Origin: Oscillospiraceae bacterium
GTDB lineage: Bacteria > Bacillota > Clostridia > Oscillospirales > Oscillospiraceae
Assembly: GCA_017624645.1 (NCBI GenBank)
Contig: JAGAMQ010000180.1
Coordinates: forward strand, 1-10,161
Direction: 5' to 3'
Length of the DNA stretch: 10,161 nucleotides
Part shown: in pieces, positions 1 to 6,454 of the stretch
How the letters are laid out: each line of letters starts with the position of its first letter
Position numbering within the stretch: position 1 is the stretch's first letter
Made by a program: the position numbers and the translations under genes
Notes under the pieces: model-generated
Seen by the model: only the letters and a program-made list of their open reading frames with translations
Database searches by the model: none
What the model was told of the DNA's origin: nothing

Positions 1-1248
1 ATGGGCGTACAGGGTCACATCATGCAATACGGTTTTTTCCGGCACATAGCCGAAATCCACATTGAACATGGTGATGTCACCCCTCAGAGGGGTGTAGGTA
101 AGGGTACCGTCTCCGTGGGGGTGCTTCCACGCCCACTGTCCGGTACGTTTTTCGCTTTCCGTGACAGTGCCGTCGTCCCCGATATGGGCATTGACCAAGG
201 TGACATAGCCCTGGTCCTCTTCGGGAACCTCGTCCATCACCTCAAAGATCCGCTCTGCACCTGCCAGCGCCATGACGATGGCATTGATCTGGTTGCTGAT
301 GTGACCGATGGGCTGGTTAAAGGTCCGGGAGAACAGCAGGAAAGACAGCAGACTTCCGGTGGACAGGAGGCTTCCCTTGGAGGCAATGATCAGCAGACTG
401 CCCACGATGGCAATGATGGAATACTGGATATAGCTCAGATTATTGTTTACCGGGCCCATCATGTTGGAAAACGCCCCGGCTTTGAAAGCATTGGCACGAA
501 GCTCGTCGTTGCGTCGGTCAAATTCCTCCTTACAGGTGTCCTCATGGCAGAATACCTTTACCACCCGCTGACCGCTGACCATTTCCTCCACGAAGCTGTT
601 GACGCTGCCCAATGCCTTTTGCTGTCCAATAAAGAACCGGGCGGACCTGCCTGCCACGGTTTTGGTGATGTACAGCACGCCGATCAGGGAAAGGATCACC
701 ACCACCGTAAGGATGGGAGAGGTGAAGAGCATGGCGAAGAAAACCACCACAATGGTAATGGCGGAGCTGATACACTGGGGAATGGCTTGGGAGATCATCT
801 GCCGCAGGGTGTCGATGTCGCTGGTGTAGCGGCTCATCAGGTCGCCTACGGGGTGGGTGTCAAAATACCGCACCGGCAGCCGCTGCATATGGGTAAAAAG
901 CTGGTCCCGGATGGTCTTTTGGGTCCCCTGCCCTACAGGGACCATAAGCCATTGCTGCAGGAAAGAAGCAATGAGACCGGCAAGGTAAATGCCTGCCATC
1001 ATACACAGAAAGCGGATCAGCGGGGCAAAATCCGGGGTTCCCTGGGCCAGCATGGGGGCAACATAGTCATCCACGAGGGATTTCAGTGAGCCGTTGCTGG
1101 CTACCGTGGCACAGGTGGCCAGGACGATGCACGCCACCATTCCGATAAGCCGGGGCAAATAAGGCTTCATATAGGACAGCAGACGAAGCATGGTCTTTTT
1201 AGGGTCCTTGGCTTTTCTGCCGTCACCGCGCATCCTGACTGGGGGCAT
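1..1248 (-). CDS. ABC exporter half-transporter, second subunit (partial, C-terminal NBD cut off by window edge)
   Basis: This is a fused membrane-domain plus ATPase half-transporter; 416 codons are visible and the frame is still open at base 1. The N-terminus has a short basic stretch (RMRGDGRKAKDPKK), then hydrophobic helices of a type I ABC exporter fold. After the membrane domain comes an unusually long linker (about residues 345-395, with GYVTLVNA and QWAWKHPHGDGT), which I recognise from a Clostridial multidrug-type half-transporter family. The nucleotide-binding domain begins with NVDFGYVPEKTVLHDVTLYA and then leaves the window, so Walker A, signature and Walker B are not visible. The ATG overlaps the stop of the upstream gene by one base (TAATG), with a GGAGGTGAGGAG ribosome site, so the two are probably translationally coupled and form a heterodimer. 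The missing half is expected to supply the catalytically competent Glu and His. The substrate cannot be told from sequence. Confidence 0.9.
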   Translation of the reverse strand, partial: MPPVRMRGDGRKAKDPKKTMLRLLSYMKPYLPRLIGMVACIVLATCATVASNGSLKSLVDDYVAPMLAQGTPDFAPLIRFLCMMAGIYLAGLIASFLQQWLMVPVGQGTQKTIRDQLFTHMQRLPVRYFDTHPVGDLMSRYTSDIDTLRQMISQAIPQCISSAITIVVVFFAMLFTSPILTVVVILSLIGVLYITKTVAGRSARFFIGQQKALGSVNSFVEEMVSGQRVVKVFCHEDTCKEEFDRRNDELRANAFKAGAFSNMMGPVNNNLSYIQYSIIAIVGSLLIIASKGSLLSTGSLLSFLLFSRTFNQPIGHISNQINAIVMALAGAERIFEVMDEVPEEDQGYVTLVNAHIGDDGTVTESEKRTGQWAWKHPHGDGTLTYTPLRGDITMFNVDFGYVPEKTVLHDVTLYAH

Positions 1249-2984
1249 TACTCCTCACCTCCTTTGATTTGGGATTCATAGACCTCCCGGTAGATCTGGG
1301 AGGTTTGCAGCAGGCTTTCGTGGTTGCCCTGGGCAACCACCTTGCCGCCGTCCATTACAAGGATCAGGTCCGCATCCTGTACCGAGGCCACCCGCTGGGC
1401 AATGATCAGCTTGGTAGTGCCGGGAATGTGCTGGGCGAAAGCCTGGCGGATCATGGCGTCGGTATGGGTATCCACCGCGGAGGTGGAATCGTCCAGAATG
1501 AGGATCTTGGGCTTTTTCAGCAAAGCTCTTGCGATACAGAGCCGCTGCTTCTGCCCGCCGGACACGTTTTTGCCCCCCTGCTCAATGTATGTATCGTAGC
1601 CATCGGGGAAGCCGGTGATGAAATCATGGGCACAGGCAAGGCGGCAGGCGTGCTCCAGCTCTTCGTCGGTGGCGTCGGGGTTACCCCAGCGCAGGTTCTC
1701 CTTAATGGTGCCGGAAAACAGCACGTTTTTCTGCAGCACCATGGCAACGGCGTCCCGGAGGGCATGGATGCTGTAGTCCTTCACATCTACGCCGCCCACC
1801 TTGACCGTGCCGGCGGTGGCATCGTAAAGCCGGGGCAGCAGCTGCACAAAAGTGGACTTGGAAGAACCGGTACCGCCCAAAATTCCCACGGTGGTGCCGG
1901 AGGGGATGTGAAGCTCCACATCCTCCAAAGAATATCTTGCTGCCTTTTCCGAGTATCGGAAAGAAACTTTTTCAAAATCGATGGAGCCGTCCTTTACCTC
2001 GGTCACCGGATCTTCCGGGTCCTTCAGGGAGGGCTCTTCCGTGAGAAGCTCGCAGCACCGCTGCATGGGTGCCCGGCTCATGGTGAGCATTACGAACACC
2101 ATGGAAAGCATCATAAGACCCGAAAGGATCTGGGTGGTGTAGGTGAACATGGAGGTGAGGTTGCCGGTGGTGAAGGTGGTATTTCCTGATTGGACGATCA
2201 TGGTAGCGCCCATATAGGAGATGGCAAGGATGCAGGCGTACACCGCCAGCTGCATCAGAGGGTTATTGAATGCCATGATCCGCTCTGCCTTGACAAAATC
2301 CCTGTAAATGGTGTGGGAAACCCCGGTAAATTTCTCCGTTTCCTTATCCTCCCGGACGAAGGACTTCACCACACGCATGCCGTGGAGATTTTCCTGCACC
2401 ACGTTGTTCAGCTTGTCGTAGGTTTTGAACACCCGGTCGAAAATGGGATGCACCAGCCGAATCAGCAGGAACAGTCCCCCTGCCAGCAGAGGCAGGGCGA
2501 TGAGATACACACCGCACAGCTTGGGACTGATGACCCATACCCGGATGCTGGCAAGGATCACCATCATGGGACAGCGCACCGCCATGCGGATCATCATTTG
2601 GAAGCACATCTGCAGATTTGCCACGTCGGAGGTAAGCCGGGTGACGATACTGGAGGTAGAAAGCTTGTCGATGTTGCCGAAATCGAAGGACTGCACCCGG
2701 TGGTACATATCCCTGCGCAGGTTTCGGGAGAAGCCTGTGGCGGCATAAGCGGCAAATACTGCCGACAAAACACCGAAGCTGAGGGATGCCAGAGCGCACA
2801 GCACCAGCATGAGCCCCTGCTGCCACACCACCTGTATATTGCCTACTTCGATTCCCTTATCCACGATGATGGCAATAATACTGGGAATCTTGACCTCCAT
2901 GTACACCTCGCCGATCATGCAAAGGGGGCTGAGCACCGCCGCCAGGGCATACTGGCGGACGCTGCGAAGCAGCTTGAAAAACAT
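1248..2984 (-). CDS. ABC exporter half-transporter, first subunit, with degenerate ATPase site
   Basis: A type I ABC exporter half: six-helix membrane domain (about residues 1-310), then a nucleotide-binding domain. Numbered from an ATG at 2993, the motifs are Walker A GGTGSSKST (373-381), Q-loop LQKNVLFSGT, signature NVSGGQ (476-481), Walker B ILILDD (to 502) and the switch IIAQR (Q533). The residue after the Walker B Asp is Asp instead of the catalytic Glu, the H-loop His is Gln, and Walker A has Ser where the last Gly normally sits. This is the pattern of the non-catalytic subunit in heterodimeric exporters such as TM287/288 and BmrC/D, so one hydrolytic site of the pair is probably impaired. 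I prefer the ATG at 2984 (protein starting MFFKLLRSV, 578 residues): AGGGAGG is 9 nt upstream, whereas the ATG at 2993 abuts that site. It is the first gene of a two-gene operon. Drug or peptide export is plausible; the substrate is unknown. Confidence 0.93.
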   Translation of the reverse strand: MFFKLLRSVRQYALAAVLSPLCMIGEVYMEVKIPSIIAIIVDKGIEVGNIQVVWQQGLMLVLCALASLSFGVLSAVFAAYAATGFSRNLRRDMYHRVQSFDFGNIDKLSTSSIVTRLTSDVANLQMCFQMMIRMAVRCPMMVILASIRVWVISPKLCGVYLIALPLLAGGLFLLIRLVHPIFDRVFKTYDKLNNVVQENLHGMRVVKSFVREDKETEKFTGVSHTIYRDFVKAERIMAFNNPLMQLAVYACILAISYMGATMIVQSGNTTFTTGNLTSMFTYTTQILSGLMMLSMVFVMLTMSRAPMQRCCELLTEEPSLKDPEDPVTEVKDGSIDFEKVSFRYSEKAARYSLEDVELHIPSGTTVGILGGTGSSKSTFVQLLPRLYDATAGTVKVGGVDVKDYSIHALRDAVAMVLQKNVLFSGTIKENLRWGNPDATDEELEHACRLACAHDFITGFPDGYDTYIEQGGKNVSGGQKQRLCIARALLKKPKILILDDSTSAVDTHTDAMIRQAFAQHIPGTTKLIIAQRVASVQDADLILVMDGGKVVAQGNHESLLQTSQIYREVYESQIKGGEE

Positions 2985-2993
2985 AACGACCAT

Positions 2994-3000
2994 CCTCCCT
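2994..3000 (-). promoter_or_regulatory. Ribosome-binding site deciding the ABC subunit 1 start
   Basis: AGGGAGG on the minus strand directly touches an upstream ATG (2993-2991) but lies 9 nt before a second in-frame ATG (2984-2982). The spacing favours the second ATG, shortening the protein by three residues. Confidence 0.7.
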
Positions 3001-3023
3001 TGAGGTACAAATTCTATCTTATT

Positions 3024-3052
3024 ATTCTAAAGAAATCCCAAGGAAAAAGCAA
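3024..3052 (-). promoter_or_regulatory. Predicted sigma-A promoter of the ABC exporter operon
   Basis: Minus-strand TTGCTT (3052-3047) and TAGAAT (3029-3024) are separated by 17 bp. Transcription would start near 3017, giving a leader of about 30 nt before the ATG at 2984. The stretch 3053-3177 upstream holds no gene. It contains an 11-bp palindrome, ATCCCTGGGAT (3080-3090), that could be an operator. Confidence 0.6.
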
Positions 3053-3177
3053 CCCCACAGAAAAAAGTTTACAAATTCCATCCCTGGGATAAACTGTTAT
3101 TCTCGTTACCTAGCCTAACTGTGTCCGGAATCATTGCTGGGGTGAAAAATCCTGTCGTTCCGCGACCGGTGTGCGAT

Positions 3178-3207
3178 AAAAAGCAGCCCCTCCGGGGGAG
3201 GGACTGC
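3178..3207 (-). terminator. Rho-independent terminator of the CoA-transferase gene
   Basis: On the minus strand an 11-bp stem (GCAGTCCCTCC pairing with GGAGGGGCTGC, one T-G wobble) closes a CCC loop and is followed directly by five T residues. It begins 7 nt after the CoA-transferase stop and separates it from the ABC operon. Confidence 0.88.
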
Positions 3208-3214
3208 CAAAAGC

Positions 3215-4432
3215 TTATTTTACGGCACCGGTTTCCTTCATCTGCTGAATCTTTTCCTGGCTGTAGCCAAGGCGCTTCAGAATGGATTCCGTGTCGGCAC
3301 CCACCTTGGGGGCTGGGCGGGTCTTCACAGTGCCCAGAGATTCCATGTCAATGGGACTGGAGGGCATCACACCGGTGGAGCCGTCGGGGAAAGTGACGTT
3401 TTCCAGATAGCCGTTGACCCAAGCCTGTTCGTCGGTGGCAAGTTCACTGAAATGGTTCATCCTAACGATGGGGATATCCAGCTGCGCACCTTTTTCCAGC
3501 CAGTAGGCGCAGGGCTTTTGCAAAAAGGCTTCTCTGAAGATCTCGTAGTAGGCCTCTTTGTTCTGGGTCCGGTGGTCCATGGTGTCAAACCGGGAATCCT
3601 CCATAAGATCCTCTCTGCCGATGGCCTTGCAAAGCTGCTTCACAAGGATCTCGTAGTAGCTGGTGGCAATGTAGATCCACTCACCGTCGGCGCATTGGTA
3701 GCTGCCCCCGGGCACACCGTAATCGATCCGGGTGGTGGGGTACACCTTTGCACCGCCGTCCTTTTGGGCGATGATAGCCATGGTGCCGAAGGTGAAGATG
3801 CCGTTATGGAACAGGCCGGCGCGGACACAGTCTCCCTTGCCGGTCTTTGCCCTGCGCAGCAGCGCGGCACAAATCTGACCCATCAGCAGGATGCCTGTGC
3901 CGGTATCCCCTGCGCTGAAGGGAGGCAGCACCGGCTGATATTCCCCGGTCAGGGGTGCCATATCCCGCAAAAAGCCGCTGCGGGACCAGAAAGCAGAGGT
4001 GTCGAAGGCGGGCTTGTCCGCATCGGGACCTTTTTCGCCGTAGCCCAGCAGGATGCCGTAGATCAGCGAGGGGTACTTGTCCTTCAGATCCTCGTAGGAA
4101 AGCCCCAGCCGCCGCAGTGCCCCGGGACGGGTGTTGGTGACGAACACATCTGCCTCCGCTAAGAGCTGGTGCATCACTTGCATACCCTCCGGGGACTTAA
4201 GGTTCAGAGCGATGTGCTCCTTTCCGCTGTTATAGATGTCGAAAACCGGGTTTTTCTCCTGAGTATAGTAGGTATGATTGTAGCGGATGCCGGTCTGCCG
4301 CCATGCGTCACCCTCCGGACGCTCTACTTTGATGACGGTGGCACCCATATCCGCCAGCAGTCTGCCGCACACCGGTGCCGCCACAAAGGTGGATAGATCC
4401 ACGACCTTAATTCCGGACAAAGGGCCTTCCAT
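3215..4432 (-). CDS. CaiB/BaiF family (family III) CoA-transferase, HadA/FldA-like
   Basis: A 405-residue cytosolic enzyme of the family III CoA-transferases, which move CoA between acyl-CoA and a free acid through an aspartyl-CoA thioester. The N-terminus GIKVVDLSTFVAAP with GRLLADMGATVIKVE is the typical Rossmann-like start. GYGEKGPDADKPAFD carries the expected catalytic Asp (D144), and TGKGD around 197-201 is also family-typical. In length and around D144 it resembles the Clostridial FldA (phenyllactate) and HadA (2-hydroxyisocaproate) transferases as I remember them, so a 2-hydroxyacid or arylacyl substrate is plausible but unproven. I chose the ATG at 4432 because GGAGG (4444-4440) lies 7 nt upstream. 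A longer frame opening at 4486 would run through the promoter -10 box and is rejected. It is a single-gene unit with its own promoter and terminator; no dehydratase, activator or acyl-CoA dehydrogenase gene is adjacent, which leaves its pathway open. Confidence 0.92.
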   Translation of the reverse strand: MEGPLSGIKVVDLSTFVAAPVCGRLLADMGATVIKVERPEGDAWRQTGIRYNHTYYTQEKNPVFDIYNSGKEHIALNLKSPEGMQVMHQLLAEADVFVTNTRPGALRRLGLSYEDLKDKYPSLIYGILLGYGEKGPDADKPAFDTSAFWSRSGFLRDMAPLTGEYQPVLPPFSAGDTGTGILLMGQICAALLRRAKTGKGDCVRAGLFHNGIFTFGTMAIIAQKDGGAKVYPTTRIDYGVPGGSYQCADGEWIYIATSYYEILVKQLCKAIGREDLMEDSRFDTMDHRTQNKEAYYEIFREAFLQKPCAYWLEKGAQLDIPIVRMNHFSELATDEQAWVNGYLENVTFPDGSTGVMPSSPIDMESLGTVKTRPAPKVGADTESILKRLGYSQEKIQQMKETGAVK

Positions 4433-4465
4433 AATATAGCCTCCAACCTGATATGTTCTAGAGTT

Positions 4466-4493
4466 ATTATAGCACTCAGGAACCAATTGTCAA
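4466..4493 (-). promoter_or_regulatory. Consensus sigma-A promoter of the CoA-transferase gene
   Basis: Minus-strand perfect -35 TTGACA (4493-4488) and perfect -10 TATAAT (4471-4466) with a 16-bp spacer. Transcription would start near 4459, giving a leader of about 27 nt before the ATG at 4432. The match to consensus suggests strong, possibly constitutive, expression. It lies just downstream of the previous operon's terminator. Confidence 0.88.
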
Positions 4494-4502
4494 TGAAAGG
4501 CA

Positions 4503-4540
4503 AATAAGAATTGCCGCAGCCGGATGTCCGGCTGCGGCAA
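4503..4540 (-). terminator. Rho-independent terminator of the NfeD-SPFH-DUF6440 operon
   Basis: Perfect inverted repeat TTGCCGCAGCCGGA / TCCGGCTGCGGCAA (14-bp arms, 4511-4540, 2 nt between them), followed on the minus strand by TTCTTATTTG. It starts 6 nt after the stop of the DUF6440-like gene. The T-run is interrupted, but the stem is very stable. Confidence 0.85.
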
Positions 4541-4546
4541 GGGGGT

Positions 4547-4732
4547 TCAGGGATCCTTTCGGGGGATGGGGGTGATCATGGGTGTGCCGTCCCGGTTCAA
4601 AAGGGGCGACAGTCCGCCGCCGTAACCGCTGGACACATACAGATAGTTTACCCCGGTGGTCTTATCCACCCACACCGTCACACCTCCCAGGTCCTGGGAG
4701 TAAATTTTTTCAAAACGTTTCTCTTTTGCCAT
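4547..4732 (-). CDS. Small DUF6440-like protein (61 aa) at the end of the SPFH operon
   Basis: A 61-residue protein with no signal peptide or membrane segment. The core reads FEKIYSQDLGGVTVWVDK, then TTGVNYLYVSSGYGGGLSPL and LNRDGTPM. The pattern 'V-DK-TGVNYL...SGY-GGL-PLL--DG-P' matches what I recall of the uncharacterised DUF6440 family of Firmicutes; the label is from memory and unverified. I chose the ATG at 4732 because GGAG lies 7 nt upstream inside the end of the SPFH gene and the preceding stop (TGA) is only one base away, so translation is probably coupled. An open frame reaching back to 4780 would overlap the SPFH coding sequence and has no better site. It is the last gene before a strong terminator, so it is co-transcribed with NfeD and SPFH. 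Function is unknown; a soluble partner of the membrane proteins is one guess. Confidence 0.8.
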   Translation of the reverse strand: MAKEKRFEKIYSQDLGGVTVWVDKTTGVNYLYVSSGYGGGLSPLLNRDGTPMITPIPRKDP

Positions 4733-4733
4733 A

Positions 4734-5657
4734 TCAGCTCTCCTTGGTGCCCTCCACCAAGCCGTTGGCAAGGCCCACAAGTCCCTGCATTTCAGAGGGA
4801 ATGATGATCTTGGTGGCCTTTCCGTCTGCTACCTTCTGCATGGCTTCGATGGCCTTGAGCTTCACCACCTGATCGTTGGGGGCTTTTTCGTTAAGCATCT
4901 GCATGGAATCTGCCAATGCCTGCTGGACGGTACGGATGGCCTGTGCCTCGCCGTCTGCCTTCAGAATCGCCGCTTCCTTATCTGCTTCTGCCCGGAGAAT
5001 GGCGGCCTGCTTCTCTGCGTCGGCCCGGAGAATGGCAGATTCCCGTTCGCCCTCGGCAATGAGGATGGCGGACTTCTTCTGTCCCTCTGCCTGCAGGATC
5101 GCCTGCCGGCGGTCGCGCTCTGCCTTCATCTGCTTTTCCATGGAGCTTTGGATGTCTGCCGGAGGCAGAATGTTTTTCAGCTCCACCCGGTTCACCTTGA
5201 TGCCCCAGGGGTCGGTGGCTTCGTCCAGGATGGCGCGCATCTTGGTATTGATAATGTCCCGGCTGGTCAGGGTCTGATCCAGTTCCAGGTCACCGATGAT
5301 ATTACGCAGAGTGGTGGCGGTGAGGGTCTCCATGGCGGCCATGGGATGCTCCACGCCGTAGGCATACAGCTTGGGGTCGGTGATCTGGAAATACACCACG
5401 GTGTCGATCTGCATGGTGACATTATCCTTGGTGATCACAGGCTGGGGGGGATAGTCCAGCACCTGCTCCTTCAGGCTTACACGACGGGCGATCCGGTCAA
5501 TGAAGGGAATCTTGAAATGCAGACCCACGCCCCACACCGTCTGGAAAGCGCCCAGCCGCTCAATTACATAGGCACGGCTCTGCTCCACCACGGCGATGTT
5601 GGAAATCACCACAAGGAACAAAACCACAATCACTGCTCCGATTACAAACCATTCCAT
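4734..5657 (-). CDS. SPFH/Band 7 (stomatin/paraslipin-like, QmcA-type) membrane protein
   Basis: A 307-residue membrane-anchored scaffold. A single N-terminal transmembrane segment (residues about 3-24, WFVIGAVIVVLFLVVISNIA) is followed by the SPFH domain (about 25-180), with YVIERLGAFQTVWGVGLHF, IPFIDRIARRVSLKEQVLDY and an ITDPKLYAYGV segment typical of the family. Next is a charged, Ala-rich coiled coil (about 172-245) built of five 11-residue repeats, then a C-terminal segment ending PSEMQGLVGLANGLVEGTKES. Family members oligomerise into rings at membranes and influence proteases and membrane order. AGGAGG (5670-5665) lies 7 nt before the ATG and overlaps the stop codon of the nfeD gene, 12 nt upstream. 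Pairing with a short NfeD protein is the classic arrangement (compare YbbK-YbbL of E. coli). It could also be called a HflC-like or stomatin-like protein; the paraslipin assignment is the best fit. Confidence 0.95.
   Translation of the reverse strand: MEWFVIGAVIVVLFLVVISNIAVVEQSRAYVIERLGAFQTVWGVGLHFKIPFIDRIARRVSLKEQVLDYPPQPVITKDNVTMQIDTVVYFQITDPKLYAYGVEHPMAAMETLTATTLRNIIGDLELDQTLTSRDIINTKMRAILDEATDPWGIKVNRVELKNILPPADIQSSMEKQMKAERDRRQAILQAEGQKKSAILIAEGERESAILRADAEKQAAILRAEADKEAAILKADGEAQAIRTVQQALADSMQMLNEKAPNDQVVKLKAIEAMQKVADGKATKIIIPSEMQGLVGLANGLVEGTKES
4938..5102 (-). repeat. Five tandem 33-bp units encoding 11-residue repeats in the SPFH protein
   Basis: Residues 186-240 of the SPFH protein break into five consecutive 11-residue units without gaps: AILQAEGQKKS, AILIAEGERES, AILRADAEKQA, AILRAEADKEA, AILKADGEAQA. 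Each keeps AIL-A-(E/D). The periodicity of 11 fits a long, nearly straight coiled-coil helix. DNA copies have diverged, so this is an old protein repeat rather than a fresh duplication. Similar repeats occur in other SPFH proteins. Confidence 0.85.
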
Positions 5658-5669
5658 ACAAGTACCTCC

Positions 5670-6113
5670 TTATTTGTTAGCGCCAACACATACCGGGGTG
5701 ACGAATACCTTCACACCCTCTACTTTATCCACCCGAACCCGTTCCCCCACAGGGATGGGAGTGCCCTCGGTGCTTCTGGCGGACCACTCCATGGCACCCA
5801 GCTTTACGGTGCCGGCGGCGGAGAGATTGTCAATGGCGACGGTCACGAGGCCCTCCCTGCCAATGACGGAATCTACATTAGTGGGGGTAAGCTTGGGGGT
5901 AAAGAGCCTTTTCGCCAGGGGGCGCAGGGCGGTGAGCAGGATGGCGGAAACCACTGCAAAAATCACAGCCTGCAGCCAAAGCTTTCCGCCCACCAGTGCG
6001 GTGATCATGGCAGCCAAAGCGCCGCCGGCAAACCACAAAGAGATCATGCCCACGGTGGCAGCTTCAATGAGAAGAAACACCACCAAAAGGATCAGCCATA
6101 TCATCGTATCCAT
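5670..6113 (-). CDS. Short NfeD-like membrane protein (NfeD1b type)
   Basis: A 147-residue protein with no protease domain, matching the short NfeD class that partners SPFH proteins. Hydrophobic segments at about residues 3-20, 24-42 and 46-66 form the membrane part. Residues about 84-140 form the small beta-barrel (OB-fold) domain, with VGREGLVTVAIDNLSAAGTVKLGAMEWSA-type pattern (the G-V-LG--W-A signature) and a final VEGVKVFVTPV strand. I chose the ATG at 6113 (MDTMIWLILL) because AAGGAGG (6128-6122) is 8 nt upstream; an ATG at 6134 would put that site inside the gene. It is the first gene of the operon and is followed 12 nt later by the SPFH gene. The presumed role is to bind the SPFH oligomer at the membrane through the OB domain; the physiological purpose is not known. 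Confidence 0.92.
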   Translation of the reverse strand: MDTMIWLILLVVFLLIEAATVGMISLWFAGGALAAMITALVGGKLWLQAVIFAVVSAILLTALRPLAKRLFTPKLTPTNVDSVIGREGLVTVAIDNLSAAGTVKLGAMEWSARSTEGTPIPVGERVRVDKVEGVKVFVTPVCVGANK

Positions 6114-6143
6114 AACAATCGCCTCCTTATTCATTCTATAAAT

Positions 6144-6172
6144 ATCATAGCAGAAAATCCCTATTGCGTCAA
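6144..6172 (-). promoter_or_regulatory. Near-consensus sigma-A promoter of the NfeD-SPFH-DUF6440 operon
   Basis: Minus-strand TTGACG (6172-6167) and TATGAT (6149-6144) with an exact 17-bp spacer. Transcription would start near 6137, giving a leader of about 24 nt before the ATG at 6113. The palindromic repeat element begins about 10 bp upstream of the -35 box. Confidence 0.85.
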
Positions 6173-6181
6173 CGGTACAAC

Positions 6182-6385
6182 AAATTCCATTTTAACGCAC
6201 TGTCACAGACAGTGCATCCGCATCTTGGCCCCCGCATTTATGAGGGGGCTGCTGAGCGCAGCGAGGCTGGGGGAGTTGTTGCGGCACAAAGCTCCCCCCG
6301 GCTCGCCTTACAGCGACCCCCCCTCGCAAGCACGGGGGGGCGAGGGTGCATACCGCAAACCAAACTACTCGATAGATTGGAATTT
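6182..6385. repeat. Compound palindromic intergenic element (possible MITE-like repeat), non-coding
   Basis: The 340-bp gap between the nfeD and acsB genes holds no believable gene. Its centre is packed with inverted repeats: an 8-bp perfect hairpin GCACTGTC/GACAGTGC (6197-6215), GCCCCC/GGGGGC (6228-6249), a larger imperfect pair GCGAGGCTGGGGGAG with CTCCCCCCGGCTCGC (about 6261-6305), and a C7/G7 hairpin near 6315-6343. Possible ends are AAATTCCA (6182-6189) and its inverse TGGAATTT (6378-6385). A second inverted pair is CGGCACAAA (6282-6290) with TTTGTGCCG (6391-6399). The C/G-rich style resembles dispersed intergenic repeats I associate with gut Oscillospiraceae genomes. Whether it is repeated elsewhere in this genome cannot be seen here, and the boundaries are uncertain. 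Confidence 0.55.
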
Positions 6386-6412
6386 CAAGATTTGTGCCGT
6401 AGGGAGGAAGGC

Positions 6413-6446
6413 AAAAAAAGACCACCCGGTTGGGTGGTCTTTTTAT
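6413..6446 (-). terminator. Strong terminator after acsB (potentially bidirectional)
   Basis: Stem GACCACCC/GGGTGGTC (6420-6439) with a 4-nt loop, extended by A/T pairs. On the minus strand it is followed by seven T residues and begins about 9 nt after the acsB stop. The plus strand also has a T5 run, so it could work in both directions, but no plus-strand gene needs it. Confidence 0.9.
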
Positions 6447-6454
6447 TATGGAAA

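Noticed and set aside
1..1089. A 362-codon plus-strand open frame.
   Set aside because: It lies antisense to a recognisable ABC half-transporter in the opposite strand, has no family resemblance and is rich in His/Gly, as antisense frames of GC-rich genes tend to be.
3121..3177. A small gene between the CoA-transferase terminator and the ABC promoter.
   Set aside because: The open frame here runs antisense into the CoA-transferase gene, with no ribosome site and no family resemblance.
4433..4486. An 18-residue N-terminal extension of the CoA-transferase.
   Set aside because: It overlaps the -10 box and the predicted transcription start, and the family N-terminus begins at the ATG at 4432 with a good GGAGG site.
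6192..6425. A 77-codon minus-strand open frame in the intergenic region.
   Set aside because: It reads through the hairpin-rich repeat and the acsB terminator, and its composition is repeat-derived; no ribosome-binding site supports it.
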